Shown here: positions 44,194 to 52,820 of the stretch, in pieces
How positions within the stretch are numbered: the stretch's first letter is position 1
Layout: each line of letters starts with the position of its first letter
Assembly: GCF_004168255.1 (NCBI RefSeq)
Contig: NZ_SEWG01000003.1
Coordinates: 434,001-498,000 of the forward strand
Source: Mucilaginibacter terrigena
GTDB lineage: Bacteria; Bacteroidota; Bacteroidia; Sphingobacteriales; Sphingobacteriaceae
Direction of reading: 5' to 3'
Length of the DNA: 64,000 bases
Translations under genes and position numbers: made by a program
Notes under the pieces: model-generated
Told to the model about the DNA's origin: nothing
Database searches by the model: none
The model's input: the letters and a program-made list of their open reading frames with translations, nothing else

Positions 44194-46128
44194 ATGAGAA
44201 AGTTACTATTGATAGCGCTGTGCATACCGGTTATTGCATTTGCGCAAAATAAAAAGATAGACAGTTTGAAACAGGTATTAGCTGATGCAAAAGCCGATAC
44301 CACAAAAGCAAACGTTTATTATAAAATAGCGCTCGAACTACAGCGTATGGATCCGGCGCAATCTCAAAAAATGATAGACCAAGCTATGGCTATCTCCCAA
44401 AAAATAAAATACCAGAAAGGCCTTGCCAACATCTATTCTTTTATGGCTATCCAAAGCTCGTTTAAAGGCGAGTTTGATGCGATGAAGGTGTACGCCGAAA
44501 AATGCTTACAGTTAGCAAAAAAAAATAATTTACCGTTAATAGTTGCCAAAGGCTATAGCAGCCTGGGCGTGTACTATTGGCAAACGGGCAGTTACAGCGA
44601 AGCTATAAAAAACCATTTGGCCGCGTTAGCCCTTCGCGAAAAACTGAAAGACACAACCGGCATCAGTTCATCATTAGGGAATTTAGCGCTGGTGTATTTT
44701 GATAACCGAAACCCTAAGGAGGCCGAACGATATGCCCTGATGGGCCTGGCGCTGGGTAAAAAAATAAATAACAGCACTATAATGGTAAGTTGCCTGCAAC
44801 TGCTGGCCAATGTTTACGGCGAAGGTGGCAAATTTGAAAAGGCCTTACAAATGGATGCCGAGGCACTGGCGATATGTAAACAGCATAATGATACACGCGG
44901 GCTATCGCAGGTATACTCTAACATGGCCAATTGTTACACCGCCATGAAGCAATATGATAAAGGCCTAAAGTACCAGTTGGAGGTGTTAAAATTAGACCAG
45001 TTTTTTGGCGATAAAAAACAGGTAAGCGATACTTATATGAACATCAGCGCTATTTACACCGAGAAAAAGGATTATAAAACCGCGCTCGACTGGATGAAGA
45101 AGGGCCTGCAGCTAAGCCAGGAAAGTAAATACAAGCAGGGCGAAAAATCGGGATGGGGGTCGATAAGTCAGATCTACGAACGGATGGGCGATTACAAAAA
45201 CGCGTTAGCGGCTCACCAAAAGTACCAGTCCATCAGCCTGGATCTGATCAACGAAAACAGCAACAAGCAAATTGCCCTGATGCAAACCAAGTTTGAAACT
45301 GTTAAAAAAGAGCAAAAAATAAGCCTGCTTAATAAAGAGAACACTATTCAAAAACTATCCATCACCAAGCAAAAAACTACCATAGCTATAATTGTGGGGC
45401 TTTTGCTGGTATCGCTGTTGGTGGCGGGGTTAATATACAACCGTAATAAATTAAAGCAAAAAGCGCTTTTACAGGCGCAGATGTTAAAGCACCAGGATAT
45501 ATTGACCAAAGCCGTTATTGATGCAGAAGAGCACGAGCGCAAGCGCATAGCCGCGGATTTGCACGATGGGGTTGGGCAGCTGTTTTCGGCAGTTAAAATG
45601 AACTTGAGTGGTTTGTTCGATAGGATAGCGCTGCCGCGTGAGGAAGACCGTTTCCTGGCCGAAAATACGATGGCGCTGGTTGACGAAAGCTGTAAGGAAG
45701 TACGCGTAATATCGCACCAGATGATGCCAAACATGCTGCTGCGGTCGGGCATAGCATCCGATCTGAAAAGTTTTATTGAAAAAATAGATTCCGACAGCCT
45801 GAAGATACGTCTGGAAACAACCGGCTTTAAAGACCGCCTTGAAAGTAACGTGGAAACCATGCTTTACCGCATTATACAGGAAACTATCAATAATGTAATA
45901 AAACACGCCAGGGCTACCCAACTGGAGATCATTTTAAAACGCGATGCCGGCGAGATAAGCGCGGTGATAAAAGATAATGGCGTAGGCTTTGATACCGATA
46001 AGCCTGATGGCTTTGAGGGCATCGGCCTTAAAAATATCCTTACCCGCATCGAATATTTACGGGGTACTATTAAGTACAATTCTGCACCGGGTAAGGGCAC
46101 CATTGTTACGGTTAATGTGCCTGCATAG
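44194..46128 (+). CDS. TPR-containing sensor histidine kinase (HisKA_3 type)
   Basis: 644 residues. The signal peptide (LLLIALCIPVIAFAQ) puts a series of tetratricopeptide repeats (about residues 20-360; e.g. GKFEKALQMDAEALAICK) in the periplasm. A single membrane helix (about 405-425) is followed by a short coiled coil and the kinase core. Phospho-acceptor His457 lies in RIAADLHDGVGQ, and the ATPase lobe has ETINNVIKHARA, DNGVGFD and GIGLKNILTRIEYLRG. This is the NarX/DesK class that usually pairs with LuxR-type regulators; no such gene is adjacent. Confidence 0.92.
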   Translation: MRKLLLIALCIPVIAFAQNKKIDSLKQVLADAKADTTKANVYYKIALELQRMDPAQSQKMIDQAMAISQKIKYQKGLANIYSFMAIQSSFKGEFDAMKVYAEKCLQLAKKNNLPLIVAKGYSSLGVYYWQTGSYSEAIKNHLAALALREKLKDTTGISSSLGNLALVYFDNRNPKEAERYALMGLALGKKINNSTIMVSCLQLLANVYGEGGKFEKALQMDAEALAICKQHNDTRGLSQVYSNMANCYTAMKQYDKGLKYQLEVLKLDQFFGDKKQVSDTYMNISAIYTEKKDYKTALDWMKKGLQLSQESKYKQGEKSGWGSISQIYERMGDYKNALAAHQKYQSISLDLINENSNKQIALMQTKFETVKKEQKISLLNKENTIQKLSITKQKTTIAIIVGLLLVSLLVAGLIYNRNKLKQKALLQAQMLKHQDILTKAVIDAEEHERKRIAADLHDGVGQLFSAVKMNLSGLFDRIALPREEDRFLAENTMALVDESCKEVRVISHQMMPNMLLRSGIASDLKSFIEKIDSDSLKIRLETTGFKDRLESNVETMLYRIIQETINNVIKHARATQLEIILKRDAGEISAVIKDNGVGFDTDKPDGFEGIGLKNILTRIEYLRGTIKYNSAPGKGTIVTVNVPA

Positions 46129-46170
46129 CTGCATTTTTTAGTTAAAGGGCTTATTCACCTTAATACAAAC

Positions 46171-47739
46171 TTAGTAATTGGCTATCTCAGCATCTATCCA
46201 GGCTATGCGTTGTGTCAAAAAGTTTTTGGCGTAGGCAACTTCCAGATCGTAATTACCCAGTACTACCGCGTTTGGCCAAACGTATTTATCCAGTATAGGC
46301 CATTTGGTAAAGTTTTGCTGCTGCGATAGTTTAAGATACGCGGCGTTCTCGTCTATATCCTTAAATATGGCTTCAACGGCAGTGCCGCGTATTTCGTTCC
46401 AGCGTTTTTTAACCTTGCTGCGGAACGCCACATCCTTAAACAGGCGTATCATCCACGTAGCATCGCGTATGTACCAGTTATTAGGTTCTTTCGATACCGA
46501 GTAATCTACATTGCCCGCGCTAAGGTCAAAATCCCAAACCGGGCCCATACCCAGTTTGCCTTTTCGGTTCTTATAGTAAAATATACTGCTGAAATCGCGG
46601 GCATCCTGGTTTTTTACCACTTCTTCTACAAAAAACCAGTTCATGAACGATTCAACATCAATGTATTTGGCATAACCGTTTACCGGGTCGTTGGCGTTAT
46701 TGGCAAACAGCGCGTCCTCGGTAGCCTGCATGTAATTTTGGATATACTTAAGCTGTGCCGGTGTGGTCTCTTCCGGCGATTTTAGGGTAAAAGGTAAGCC
46801 CTTTTTTGTCACAAACCAAAACTTCTCGTCCTTGCGCTGGTCAAGCTCTAACAGGTAGCCGCCGGTAAGCGCGTCGCCGCTGTTATCATTATCGGTCATT
46901 TCGGTAATGTTTACACGGTTCTCGTGCACTTCAACCTGGCTGGTCAGCAGGTAATTACCCAAAAACTTGCCATTCATCACCACCTCTACAAAGCGGCTTT
47001 CGGGCGCGTAATCAGATCCTATCCTGCGGGCAAATTCAAAGGCAATGCGGGTACGCAGCAGGGTTTTATCATCGTAATTGGCAAGCAGTACCCAGTTTTT
47101 GGCCGCCGGCATGCCCAGCATAGCGGCTTTATCGCTAAACTTTAAGCGATATGGTTTTTTTGGAAAATTTGACCATGTAGAGTTACCACGGCCTTTTATT
47201 TTTAGGGCTATATCAGTTTTTTCCTGCACGAAACTATTGTTGGCATCAACCACTAAGCTGCCGTTAACATAGTTGTCTTTTGATACAACAGGCCCATCAG
47301 TTGTAAGGTACAAAACAGGCAGGCCGGTAAACATTTTTACCGAAAAGGTATAGTTACGGGTTGTACCCCTGGCCGATGTAAGCGTATAGGTTACAGGCTT
47401 GCGTAAATCAACGGCAGTGGTACCGCTAACTTGTATGGTATCGTTTTTAGTAACGGTTGAGTTTTTGGTGGTGAACGTTACCACAAGCTTTTTGGTAAGC
47501 TTCTCCATTTGCGGGATCACCGCGGTTACCTGGTCCTTAGTGATATTGCAAACAACATCTTTGGTAATAACGCCCGGGTTCTTCTTAGCTTCCAACTTTA
47601 CGGATGTGAAGAAGACACTGTCGGCAGCAGCAACGGGCGGTGTAACAGGCGGTGTAACGGGGGTTTTAATAGTAACTTCTTTTTTGCAACCGGCTATGGC
47701 CGCAAAAAATATTATAAATAGTAAATATTTTTTAATCAT
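46171..47739 (-). CDS. CotH kinase family lipoprotein
   Basis: 522 residues from the ATG at 47739, which gives a clean lipoprotein signal (LLFIIFFAAIAGC); the longer frame adds 13 unrelated residues. An Ig-like N-terminal region of about 120 residues is followed by the CotH domain: KIKGRGNSTWSNFPKKPYRL, NWVLLANYDDKTLLRTRIAF, and PVWDFDLSAGN. CotH proteins are atypical kinases first known from spore coats; the Bacteroidota secreted forms have unknown substrates. A minus-strand -7 box TACTTTTG lies at 47757-47764. Confidence 0.88.
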   Translation of the reverse strand: MIKKYLLFIIFFAAIAGCKKEVTIKTPVTPPVTPPVAAADSVFFTSVKLEAKKNPGVITKDVVCNITKDQVTAVIPQMEKLTKKLVVTFTTKNSTVTKNDTIQVSGTTAVDLRKPVTYTLTSARGTTRNYTFSVKMFTGLPVLYLTTDGPVVSKDNYVNGSLVVDANNSFVQEKTDIALKIKGRGNSTWSNFPKKPYRLKFSDKAAMLGMPAAKNWVLLANYDDKTLLRTRIAFEFARRIGSDYAPESRFVEVVMNGKFLGNYLLTSQVEVHENRVNITEMTDNDNSGDALTGGYLLELDQRKDEKFWFVTKKGLPFTLKSPEETTPAQLKYIQNYMQATEDALFANNANDPVNGYAKYIDVESFMNWFFVEEVVKNQDARDFSSIFYYKNRKGKLGMGPVWDFDLSAGNVDYSVSKEPNNWYIRDATWMIRLFKDVAFRSKVKKRWNEIRGTAVEAIFKDIDENAAYLKLSQQQNFTKWPILDKYVWPNAVVLGNYDLEVAYAKNFLTQRIAWIDAEIANY

Positions 47740-47852
47740 AAAACTAATCAGGGCCGCAAAAGTACTAATTAGTAGCAACTTATAGTTAAAAAATTTTCAA
47801 AATGATAATTCGTTTACAGACTGCCGGGGTAATTATATCCAACGCCTGTACC

Positions 47853-48033
47853 GGGGTGTCCCACTAAATATTACACGAATGGGAAATTTTGTTTAATATA
47901 TTGATAATGAGTTGTTTAACGATTTGACTTTTTTATAAAAGCGGTCAAATAAAAATTATAAATAATTGATTATTAGTTATTTGAAAATTTAAAAGGGTGT
48001 CCCACTGGTTTCTGAATGGGACAGAATGGGACA
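47853..48033. repeat. four copies of a TGTCCCA/TGGGACA heptamer in a gap without a gene
   Basis: TGTCCCA at 47857-47863 and 47998-48004, TGGGACA at 48017-48023 and 48027-48033. The surrounding gap 47765-48236 contains no convincing gene. The part at 48137-48170 resembles another common intergenic repeat (CACGCTTGCGCCACCGGGGTG). Confidence 0.45.
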
Positions 48034-48236
48034 GGGTGATTTATGACCCGTCCTGAAAAAAGTTTAAACTTTTGGTTGTTAATACTGGGATTGATTTACA
48101 CTTTAAAGGATTTTAGGTTCACGTTATTGGCAGGGCACACACGTCACGCTTGCGCCACCGGGGTGTATTGTCTGAACCAATGATTTATGCCACCTAAAGA
48201 GATCGCTGCTCAGCAACAACAGGCGGGATCGGAACC

Positions 48237-48473
48237 CTAAAACGCCATCTTCCGCCTTACCAGGATGCTATCTATCCGTTTGCCGATAGCGTTGATCACA
48301 TGCTCGTCTAAAAAATCTTCGTTACGCTGCATCCATTCGCTGCCAAGTTTGAATAACGTGGCGGCTTTGCCATCGGCAAATTTTATATTCCACACGTGCC
48401 AGGTTTTAAAATAAGCGCTTGTAATTTCAATAAGCTGCAAAGTTCCGTCGGGCAGTTTAATTTTGTGTTTCAT
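48237..48473 (-). CDS. small unknown protein
   Basis: 78 residues from the ATG at 48473 (MKHKIKLPDGTLQLIEITSA); the longer frame has a different composition and is not used. Soluble, mixed alpha/beta look, with WHVWNIKFADGKAATLFKLG in the middle. It is not recognised as a known domain. Divergent from the DoxX-like gene. Confidence 0.55.
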   Translation of the reverse strand: MKHKIKLPDGTLQLIEITSAYFKTWHVWNIKFADGKAATLFKLGSEWMQRNEDFLDEHVINAIGKRIDSILVRRKMAF

Positions 48474-48691
48474 AGCTTGTAGTTGTAGGCGGTGTTTTAT
48501 GTAGACGTTAAAAAACCCGCTGATATTGTTTAATGTTTGTCGCCCTATTGTCTGTTTACGCCATTTTTTACCTAAGCAGCTAATTCTCAAATTGATAAAA
48601 TTTATAATTCTGCTGATCGGTATAAAAAGCAACATATAATATGTCAGGTAAAATTTATAACTTTGTAAATCAAAGTACTTTTATTAATTAT

Positions 48692-49408
48692 ATGAACCTA
48701 TCTGATAGACTTGACCAACTGCATGCCCGGACAAAAGGAAACAAATGGATGCGATATTTTTCGACATTTACCCGTATAGCGCTGGCGGCAGGTTTTATCC
48801 CATCGGGCTTTGTTAAGATCATGGGCGAGCGATTTACCTCGCTATCAAACAATCATCCTATGGGGAATTATTTAGAAGCCCTGCACCATACCGGTTATTA
48901 TTATACGTTTATCGGCGTTGTGCAGGTTACGGCGGCTATATTGTTGCTGATACCCCGCACGGCTATATTGGGGGCGCTGCTTTATTTCCCCAACATACTA
49001 AATATTTGTATCCTGTCGTTCGCGGTGCGGTTTGATGGATCGCTGCTTTCATCGCCATTAATGGTGCTGGCCAATTTGTACCTGTTGTGCTGGAACTACG
49101 ATAAGTTAAAATACATATTTCCATTTTATCGCCCTGCGGCCACCACTAACAATATGCCAACAGAAAAAGTTAGCAGCAGCAAGTTTCCGGTGCGGTTTTT
49201 TGCCGGTGCATTTGCAGCCGTTGTTATTGTGGTGCTTATAGTTGGTAATTTATATTCTATTAAACCCCGTAATACTTTATCTGATTGCAGATCGCAATGC
49301 AGGGAAAGTAAAAACCCGGGGGCCTGCAATGTTTTTTGCGATTGCATCCATCAAAAAGGGCAGCCGCTTAATAAGTGCCTGGACGATTATAATAAGGCTT
49401 TAAAGTAA
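48692..49408 (+). CDS. DoxX-like membrane protein with a Cys-rich tail
   Basis: 238 residues from the ATG at 48692; an alternative start at 48641 adds 17 residues. Four or five membrane helices with FTRIALAAGFIPSGFVKIMG and TAAILLLIPRTAILGALLYF fit the DoxX-like group. After a last helix (FFAGAFAAVVIVVLIVGNLY) comes a soluble tail of about 45 residues with six cysteines (CRSQCRES, GACNVFCDC, KCLDDY). The tail may bind metal or form disulfides. Function unknown. Confidence 0.7.
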   Translation: MNLSDRLDQLHARTKGNKWMRYFSTFTRIALAAGFIPSGFVKIMGERFTSLSNNHPMGNYLEALHHTGYYYTFIGVVQVTAAILLLIPRTAILGALLYFPNILNICILSFAVRFDGSLLSSPLMVLANLYLLCWNYDKLKYIFPFYRPAATTNNMPTEKVSSSKFPVRFFAGAFAAVVIVVLIVGNLYSIKPRNTLSDCRSQCRESKNPGACNVFCDCIHQKGQPLNKCLDDYNKALK

Positions 49409-49442
49409 GCCGGAATATTTAACACTACAGGCAGTGGGGTTA

Positions 49443-49778
49443 CTAATGCCACATTGTGCCGGCCAGGCCCAGTACCATGCTCATCCACATGCCGATAAAA
49501 TAGCCCACAAAGCTTAATAACAGGAAAACTTTCCCCATCCAGCCGTTAAGCCTGCCTAAAGGTTCGCTAATATCATAGCATAAACCCACCATGGCACCCA
49601 AAAATGGCGTTAGCAGTAAAGGTTTTACCCGCCAGTAATCGCCCCACGCCGGGTTGCCTTTCCCGGCGCCGATCACAAAAAAGCTGATGATAGCTAAGCC
49701 GATTATTGCACCGGTTAACATGCGCTTGCCCAGGGCACCGGTAAAAATGGGCTTTGTTGTATTGTTTGTTGTTGTCAT
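49443..49778 (-). CDS. small membrane protein
   Basis: 111 residues from the ATG at 49778, with three hydrophobic segments (e.g. MLTGAIIGLAIISFFVIGAG and VFLLLSFVGYFIGMWMSMVL). No family recognised. It has a full promoter on its own strand at 49808-49839 (TTTG, 20 bases, TAACTTTG). Confidence 0.6.
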   Translation of the reverse strand: MTTTNNTTKPIFTGALGKRMLTGAIIGLAIISFFVIGAGKGNPAWGDYWRVKPLLLTPFLGAMVGLCYDISEPLGRLNGWMGKVFLLLSFVGYFIGMWMSMVLGLAGTMWH

Positions 49779-49807
49779 AATTGATTTATTAAAAGTACTT
49801 TGTATTG

Positions 49808-49839
49808 CAAAGTTAATTTCAATAATTGATTTATGCAAA
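49808..49839 (-). promoter_or_regulatory. complete Bacteroidota promoter
   Basis: On the minus strand TTTG (49839-49836), 20 bases, then TAACTTTG (49815-49808). It supports the ATG at 49778 with a leader of about 25 bases. Confidence 0.65.
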
Positions 49840-49907
49840 TATTATTTTTTATAAATAGCCCTAATTAAAACACATGGTATGTATAACTCTTACTGTACAT
49901 TAGCCCA

Positions 49908-50174
49908 ATGATGTGGCCCTTAATTTTACTTGTATTGATTGCCGGATCTATAACATATTTATCGCCCAACAGAGAGCGTTTGTTTACGGCATTTATAATT
50001 AATGTCTCTGTAATGATAATTTATAATGTTGCACTGTGGGCCTATATTTTAAAGTATATGGATGCCGGGGGCGCCAGTTTAGGCCCCGGCCTTTTGCTTT
50101 TAATGTTTACCGCTCTCCATTTGATAGTACTGACCATTTACATTGCATGGAACTACAGGGCCAGGCCGCGATAG
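49908..50174 (+). CDS. small membrane protein
   Basis: 88 residues, almost entirely membrane helices (three: LILLVLIAGSITYL, FIINVSVMIIYNVALWAYIL, LLMFTALHLIVLTIYIAW) with a short basic end. The start is one of two adjacent ATGs. Not a recognised family; possibly an accessory membrane protein. Confidence 0.5.
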   Translation: MMWPLILLVLIAGSITYLSPNRERLFTAFIINVSVMIIYNVALWAYILKYMDAGGASLGPGLLLLMFTALHLIVLTIYIAWNYRARPR

Positions 50175-50195
50175 CTAAGAAGCTGCCGGTAAAAC

Positions 50196-50384
50196 TTAAT
50201 CTTTGGTTTTAGCGGCCTTTTTTTTAGCGAAATGCAGCCGCGCCTGCTTCAGGCCGGTGGCAATGGCTTCGCCTTCGTTGCCGGTTGTTTTTAAAACCTC
50301 GTTGGCTATCTCTGTTGCCTTATCCCTTATCTTTTTGGGCTGATTTTTATAAGATGGCGGGTAATCTCCGTTATACCAGGGCAT
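50196..50384 (-). CDS. small YdaT-like protein
   Basis: 62 residues from the ATG at 50384, chosen because a strong Shine-Dalgarno sequence (AAGGAGG, four bases before the ATG) sits there and the family start MPWYNGDYPPSYKNQPKK begins there. The pattern MPW..GDYPPS.KN...IRDKATEIANEVL resembles the small Bacillus YdaT-type proteins and their relatives. The C-terminus is basic (HFAKKKAAKTKD). Function unknown. A Shine-Dalgarno is rare in this genome, suggesting transfer. Confidence 0.7.
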   Translation of the reverse strand: MPWYNGDYPPSYKNQPKKIRDKATEIANEVLKTTGNEGEAIATGLKQARLHFAKKKAAKTKD

Positions 50385-50388
50385 AAGT

Positions 50389-50395
50389 CCTCCTT
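50389..50395 (-). promoter_or_regulatory. Shine-Dalgarno sequence of the YdaT-like gene
   Basis: AAGGAGG on the minus strand, four bases before the ATG at 50384. A seven-base match to the 16S anti-Shine-Dalgarno, unusual in this window; it decides the start of the gene. Confidence 0.7.
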
Positions 50396-50627
50396 TTTTA
50401 TGAGTTAACAAAGGGTGAGGGGGATAGTTTAGGATATCTTGGGCCACTATTCCTGGGTTGACAGAGAAGGGTAACTTTTTAACAGATGGAGAGGCTGCGG
50501 AAATAAGAGGGAAATTGGGTTGTTATAATATAAAGCGAGTATATAATCTCGATTTTTTCTTGTCGGATTTGAATTACTAGCGGATTGGGCTATATAAGCG
50601 GTTAGGTTGCTAAATATGCAATATTTT

Positions 50628-51494
50628 TTAGGATATGGCTTTATTAGTTTCTATTTTCTTTTCCAGCACATGAAACAAAAGGTTGAGTGCATGACTGAAA
50701 TTAGTGTATGAGTGACCGTAGATTTCTTTAATGTCAGCAGAATATGATATTAGCTTAAAACATTCATGCAGCATCATACCTAAGTGCAACAAAACACAAG
50801 TGGTATCTTTTAATGATCTTTTTTCAAGGGCTTTCTGATTGGTCGGATTAAATCCCGGTTCAAACGCACCAATGTTAAGTGTACAGCCATAAAGTGAACC
50901 GTGAAGTGCTTCAGAGGCATCGGAATAGTAATGATATTTGCTGAGTACGAAAAGCATGTCAAACAGTTTTCCATACTTTTCTATTGCATCAATGCGTTGT
51001 GCCATCGTTCTCTTCGTCCAATTTAAATTGCTTTTTGTTTCAGAAAAGATAGTAAGAGCTTCTTTTACAATGTCGATCTTTTTCAACTGTTCTTGTCGCC
51101 TTTTGCATGCTTCGAAATTGTCCTTCCATAAATAAGGATCAGCACCCATATCTGGTAAACCCATATTGTGAAATTGCTTATATACAGGATGTAATATGAA
51201 TGCACGATATTCTTGTTCATCACAAATGTTCGCATAACAAAAATTAGTCAACTTTTCCATAAAAGAACGTGCCAACATAACCGTTTCGCTTGCGAAACTA
51301 TCTGTTTGAGTGGCTAACTGGAGAAGCGCTGTGCCCGTGTGTCCACTGCTCAATAATAAAGTAGCAGTTTTTGCTATTCGATCATCTGTAATTTTAGGAA
51401 GTATTGCTTTAATCATGCTCAATTCAGCCTTGAAAAAAAGCACCGCTTCCTGATGTAGGTTTTTTAAATGTTCAAGCGAATGTGTAATAGGCAT
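50628..51494 (-). CDS. DUF5677-like protein of unknown function
   Basis: 288 residues, all-helical in appearance (LLSSGHTGTALLQLATQT, LARSFMEKLTNFCYA, SDASEALHGSLYGCTLNIG), resembling DUF5677-type proteins. It is more A/T-rich than its surroundings. Its start lies 37 bases from the duplicated tRNA-Phe segment (51531-51588), so it borders a probable inserted region. No function can be assigned. Confidence 0.55.
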   Translation of the reverse strand: MPITHSLEHLKNLHQEAVLFFKAELSMIKAILPKITDDRIAKTATLLLSSGHTGTALLQLATQTDSFASETVMLARSFMEKLTNFCYANICDEQEYRAFILHPVYKQFHNMGLPDMGADPYLWKDNFEACKRRQEQLKKIDIVKEALTIFSETKSNLNWTKRTMAQRIDAIEKYGKLFDMLFVLSKYHYYSDASEALHGSLYGCTLNIGAFEPGFNPTNQKALEKRSLKDTTCVLLHLGMMLHECFKLISYSADIKEIYGHSYTNFSHALNLLFHVLEKKIETNKAIS

Positions 51495-51530
51495 ATTAAT
51501 TGGCTTAATCTTAAATTAGTTATTAAATAT

Positions 51531-51588
51531 AACAACAAAAAAAGCCTTTAATTTTCGACTAAAGGCTTTTTGTTTGATGTGGTATCAG
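51531..51588. repeat. duplicated tRNA-Phe 3' end plus terminator (distal copy)
   Basis: Matches 52419-52477 over about 58 bases with a few differences. It includes the AAAGCCTTT hairpin and the GGTATCAG that corresponds to the tRNA acceptor end. The intact tRNA is at 52469-52541. The pair is the expected footprint of integration into the tRNA 3' end. Confidence 0.75.
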
Positions 51589-51697
51589 ACCTTATTTATA
51601 ACACAATATTTCATCAATGATTTGAAAATTTGGCAGATTTGGAAATGGTTAAATTGTCTATCTTCACTAAACGATCAAAACCTTTTATCAACTGAAA

Positions 51698-52354
51698 ATG
51701 ACCCCTCTTAGATTTGCCTTCGTGGCCTTAATAGTTTGCTTATCAGGCTGTAATGAAACCAGTAAACCAAAGGCAACCGAAACGCAAGTTAATCCTTCTG
51801 TAGTGTTAAATACTAAAAAGGATAAACAGGAGATTCAAAAGCTCGTCAGAAATTTGCTTGTATGGGCCGAAGATCATAAACAAGTTCCGGATTTACTCCC
51901 ATTTATAGTAAACCGGCAGGATAGCACAGTTACAGGCTTTGATCTGAGTAAACTTAAAGGGATCGATGATAGTTTGAGAAATACCGGTTTTTTTTCTGAC
52001 GAGTTCATCAATAACTACAATAAAATCATCCAGGTACTGTATAGCAAGATGAAAGATAAACAGATCGCGCCTTTCTACACAGGAGAGATACCTCCTTTTG
52101 GTTTTGCTACTGATGCCGACCCCTGGTGTTATTGCCAGGAAGTACCTTATGACCACCCTAACCCTTTTGGTTTAGTTGATGTGCATATTATTGAGCTTAA
52201 CAACGAAGATGGTAAGTTGTACTGGACATGGGGTAGCCTGCCTAAAGATGCATTAGCCGATTGGAAAGATGTCCGTTATAATTTTAACGTGAAAAAAGAG
52301 GGCGATAAATGGAAAATCAGTTATTTGCAGGGGTTTGATATAAAAATGATTTAA
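51698..52354 (+). CDS. unknown lipoprotein, probable cargo of a tRNA-associated insert
   Basis: 218 residues with a lipoprotein signal (RFAFVALIVCLSGC, Cys at 18). Body features: GEIPPFGFATDADPWCYC and the C-terminal YLQGFDIKMI. No recognised family; similar lengths occur in DUF4440-like or NTF2-like lipoproteins, but this is not demonstrated. It is the only gene between the two copies of the tRNA-Phe 3' end. No integrase is seen. Confidence 0.6.
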   Translation: MTPLRFAFVALIVCLSGCNETSKPKATETQVNPSVVLNTKKDKQEIQKLVRNLLVWAEDHKQVPDLLPFIVNRQDSTVTGFDLSKLKGIDDSLRNTGFFSDEFINNYNKIIQVLYSKMKDKQIAPFYTGEIPPFGFATDADPWCYCQEVPYDHPNPFGLVDVHIIELNNEDGKLYWTWGSLPKDALADWKDVRYNFNVKKEGDKWKISYLQGFDIKMI

Positions 52355-52418
52355 TATGCCAAAATAAATCAAGCATCACCGCCCGTTGTAAGAGTGCGTC
52401 CATATTTAGCAATCGACA

Positions 52419-52477
52419 AACAACAAAAAAGCCTTTAATCTTTCAACTAAAGGCTTTCTGTTTTAATGTGGTATCAG
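52419..52477. repeat. duplicated tRNA-Phe 3' end plus terminator (proximal copy)
   Basis: The native copy: contains the tRNA-Phe acceptor 3' end (GGTATCAG at 52470-52477) and the terminator hairpin that follows the tRNA on the minus strand. Partner of 51531-51588. Confidence 0.75.
52423..52456 (-). terminator. tRNA-Phe terminator
   Basis: The stem AAAGCCTTTA/TAAAGGCTTT reads on the minus strand into a T run, 13 bases past the tRNA 3' end. Confidence 0.7.
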
Positions 52478-52541
52478 CTGGGATCGAACCAGCGACACAA
52501 GGATTTTCAGTCCTTTGCTCTACCGACTGAGCTATGATACC
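52469..52541 (-). tRNA. tRNA-Phe (anticodon GAA)
   Basis: 73 nt on the minus strand. Acceptor GGTATCA pairs with TGATACC, D-arm GCTC...GAGC, anticodon arm AAGGA-CTGAAAA-TCCTT with anticodon GAA, and T-arm GCTGG-TTCGATC-CCAGC. Discriminator A; CCA is not encoded. It is the anchor for the duplicated segment 51531-51588. Confidence 0.97.
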
Positions 52542-52820
52542 GCTCCGTTTAAGGTTTGCAAATGTAGCGTTTTTTTTATTTTTTGAAAGATTTTTTTCTT
52601 TTTTAGTTCAACCTAAGCCACAGCCGGCCACAGCGCGGCTGTGGCAGCATTGAATTACAAGCTTTTACAGGCGTAAAATAATTTTAATATTTTTTGTTTC
52701 GGGTGGTTGCCGCGGTAGCTTATTTAAACAAATTCTAAGTTCAAAACATTTCGGTAATATCTACCTTTAATTAAATCAAATTCCTACTTTAGCTTTAAAT
52801 TACTATGCACGCATAATATA

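Noticed and set aside
45348..45860. 170-codon frame opposite the histidine kinase
   Set aside because: Antisense shadow; the plus strand encodes recognisable H-box and ATPase motifs.
51531..51588. A second tRNA gene
   Set aside because: Only the acceptor 3' end and the terminator are duplicated; no anticodon, D or T arm is present.
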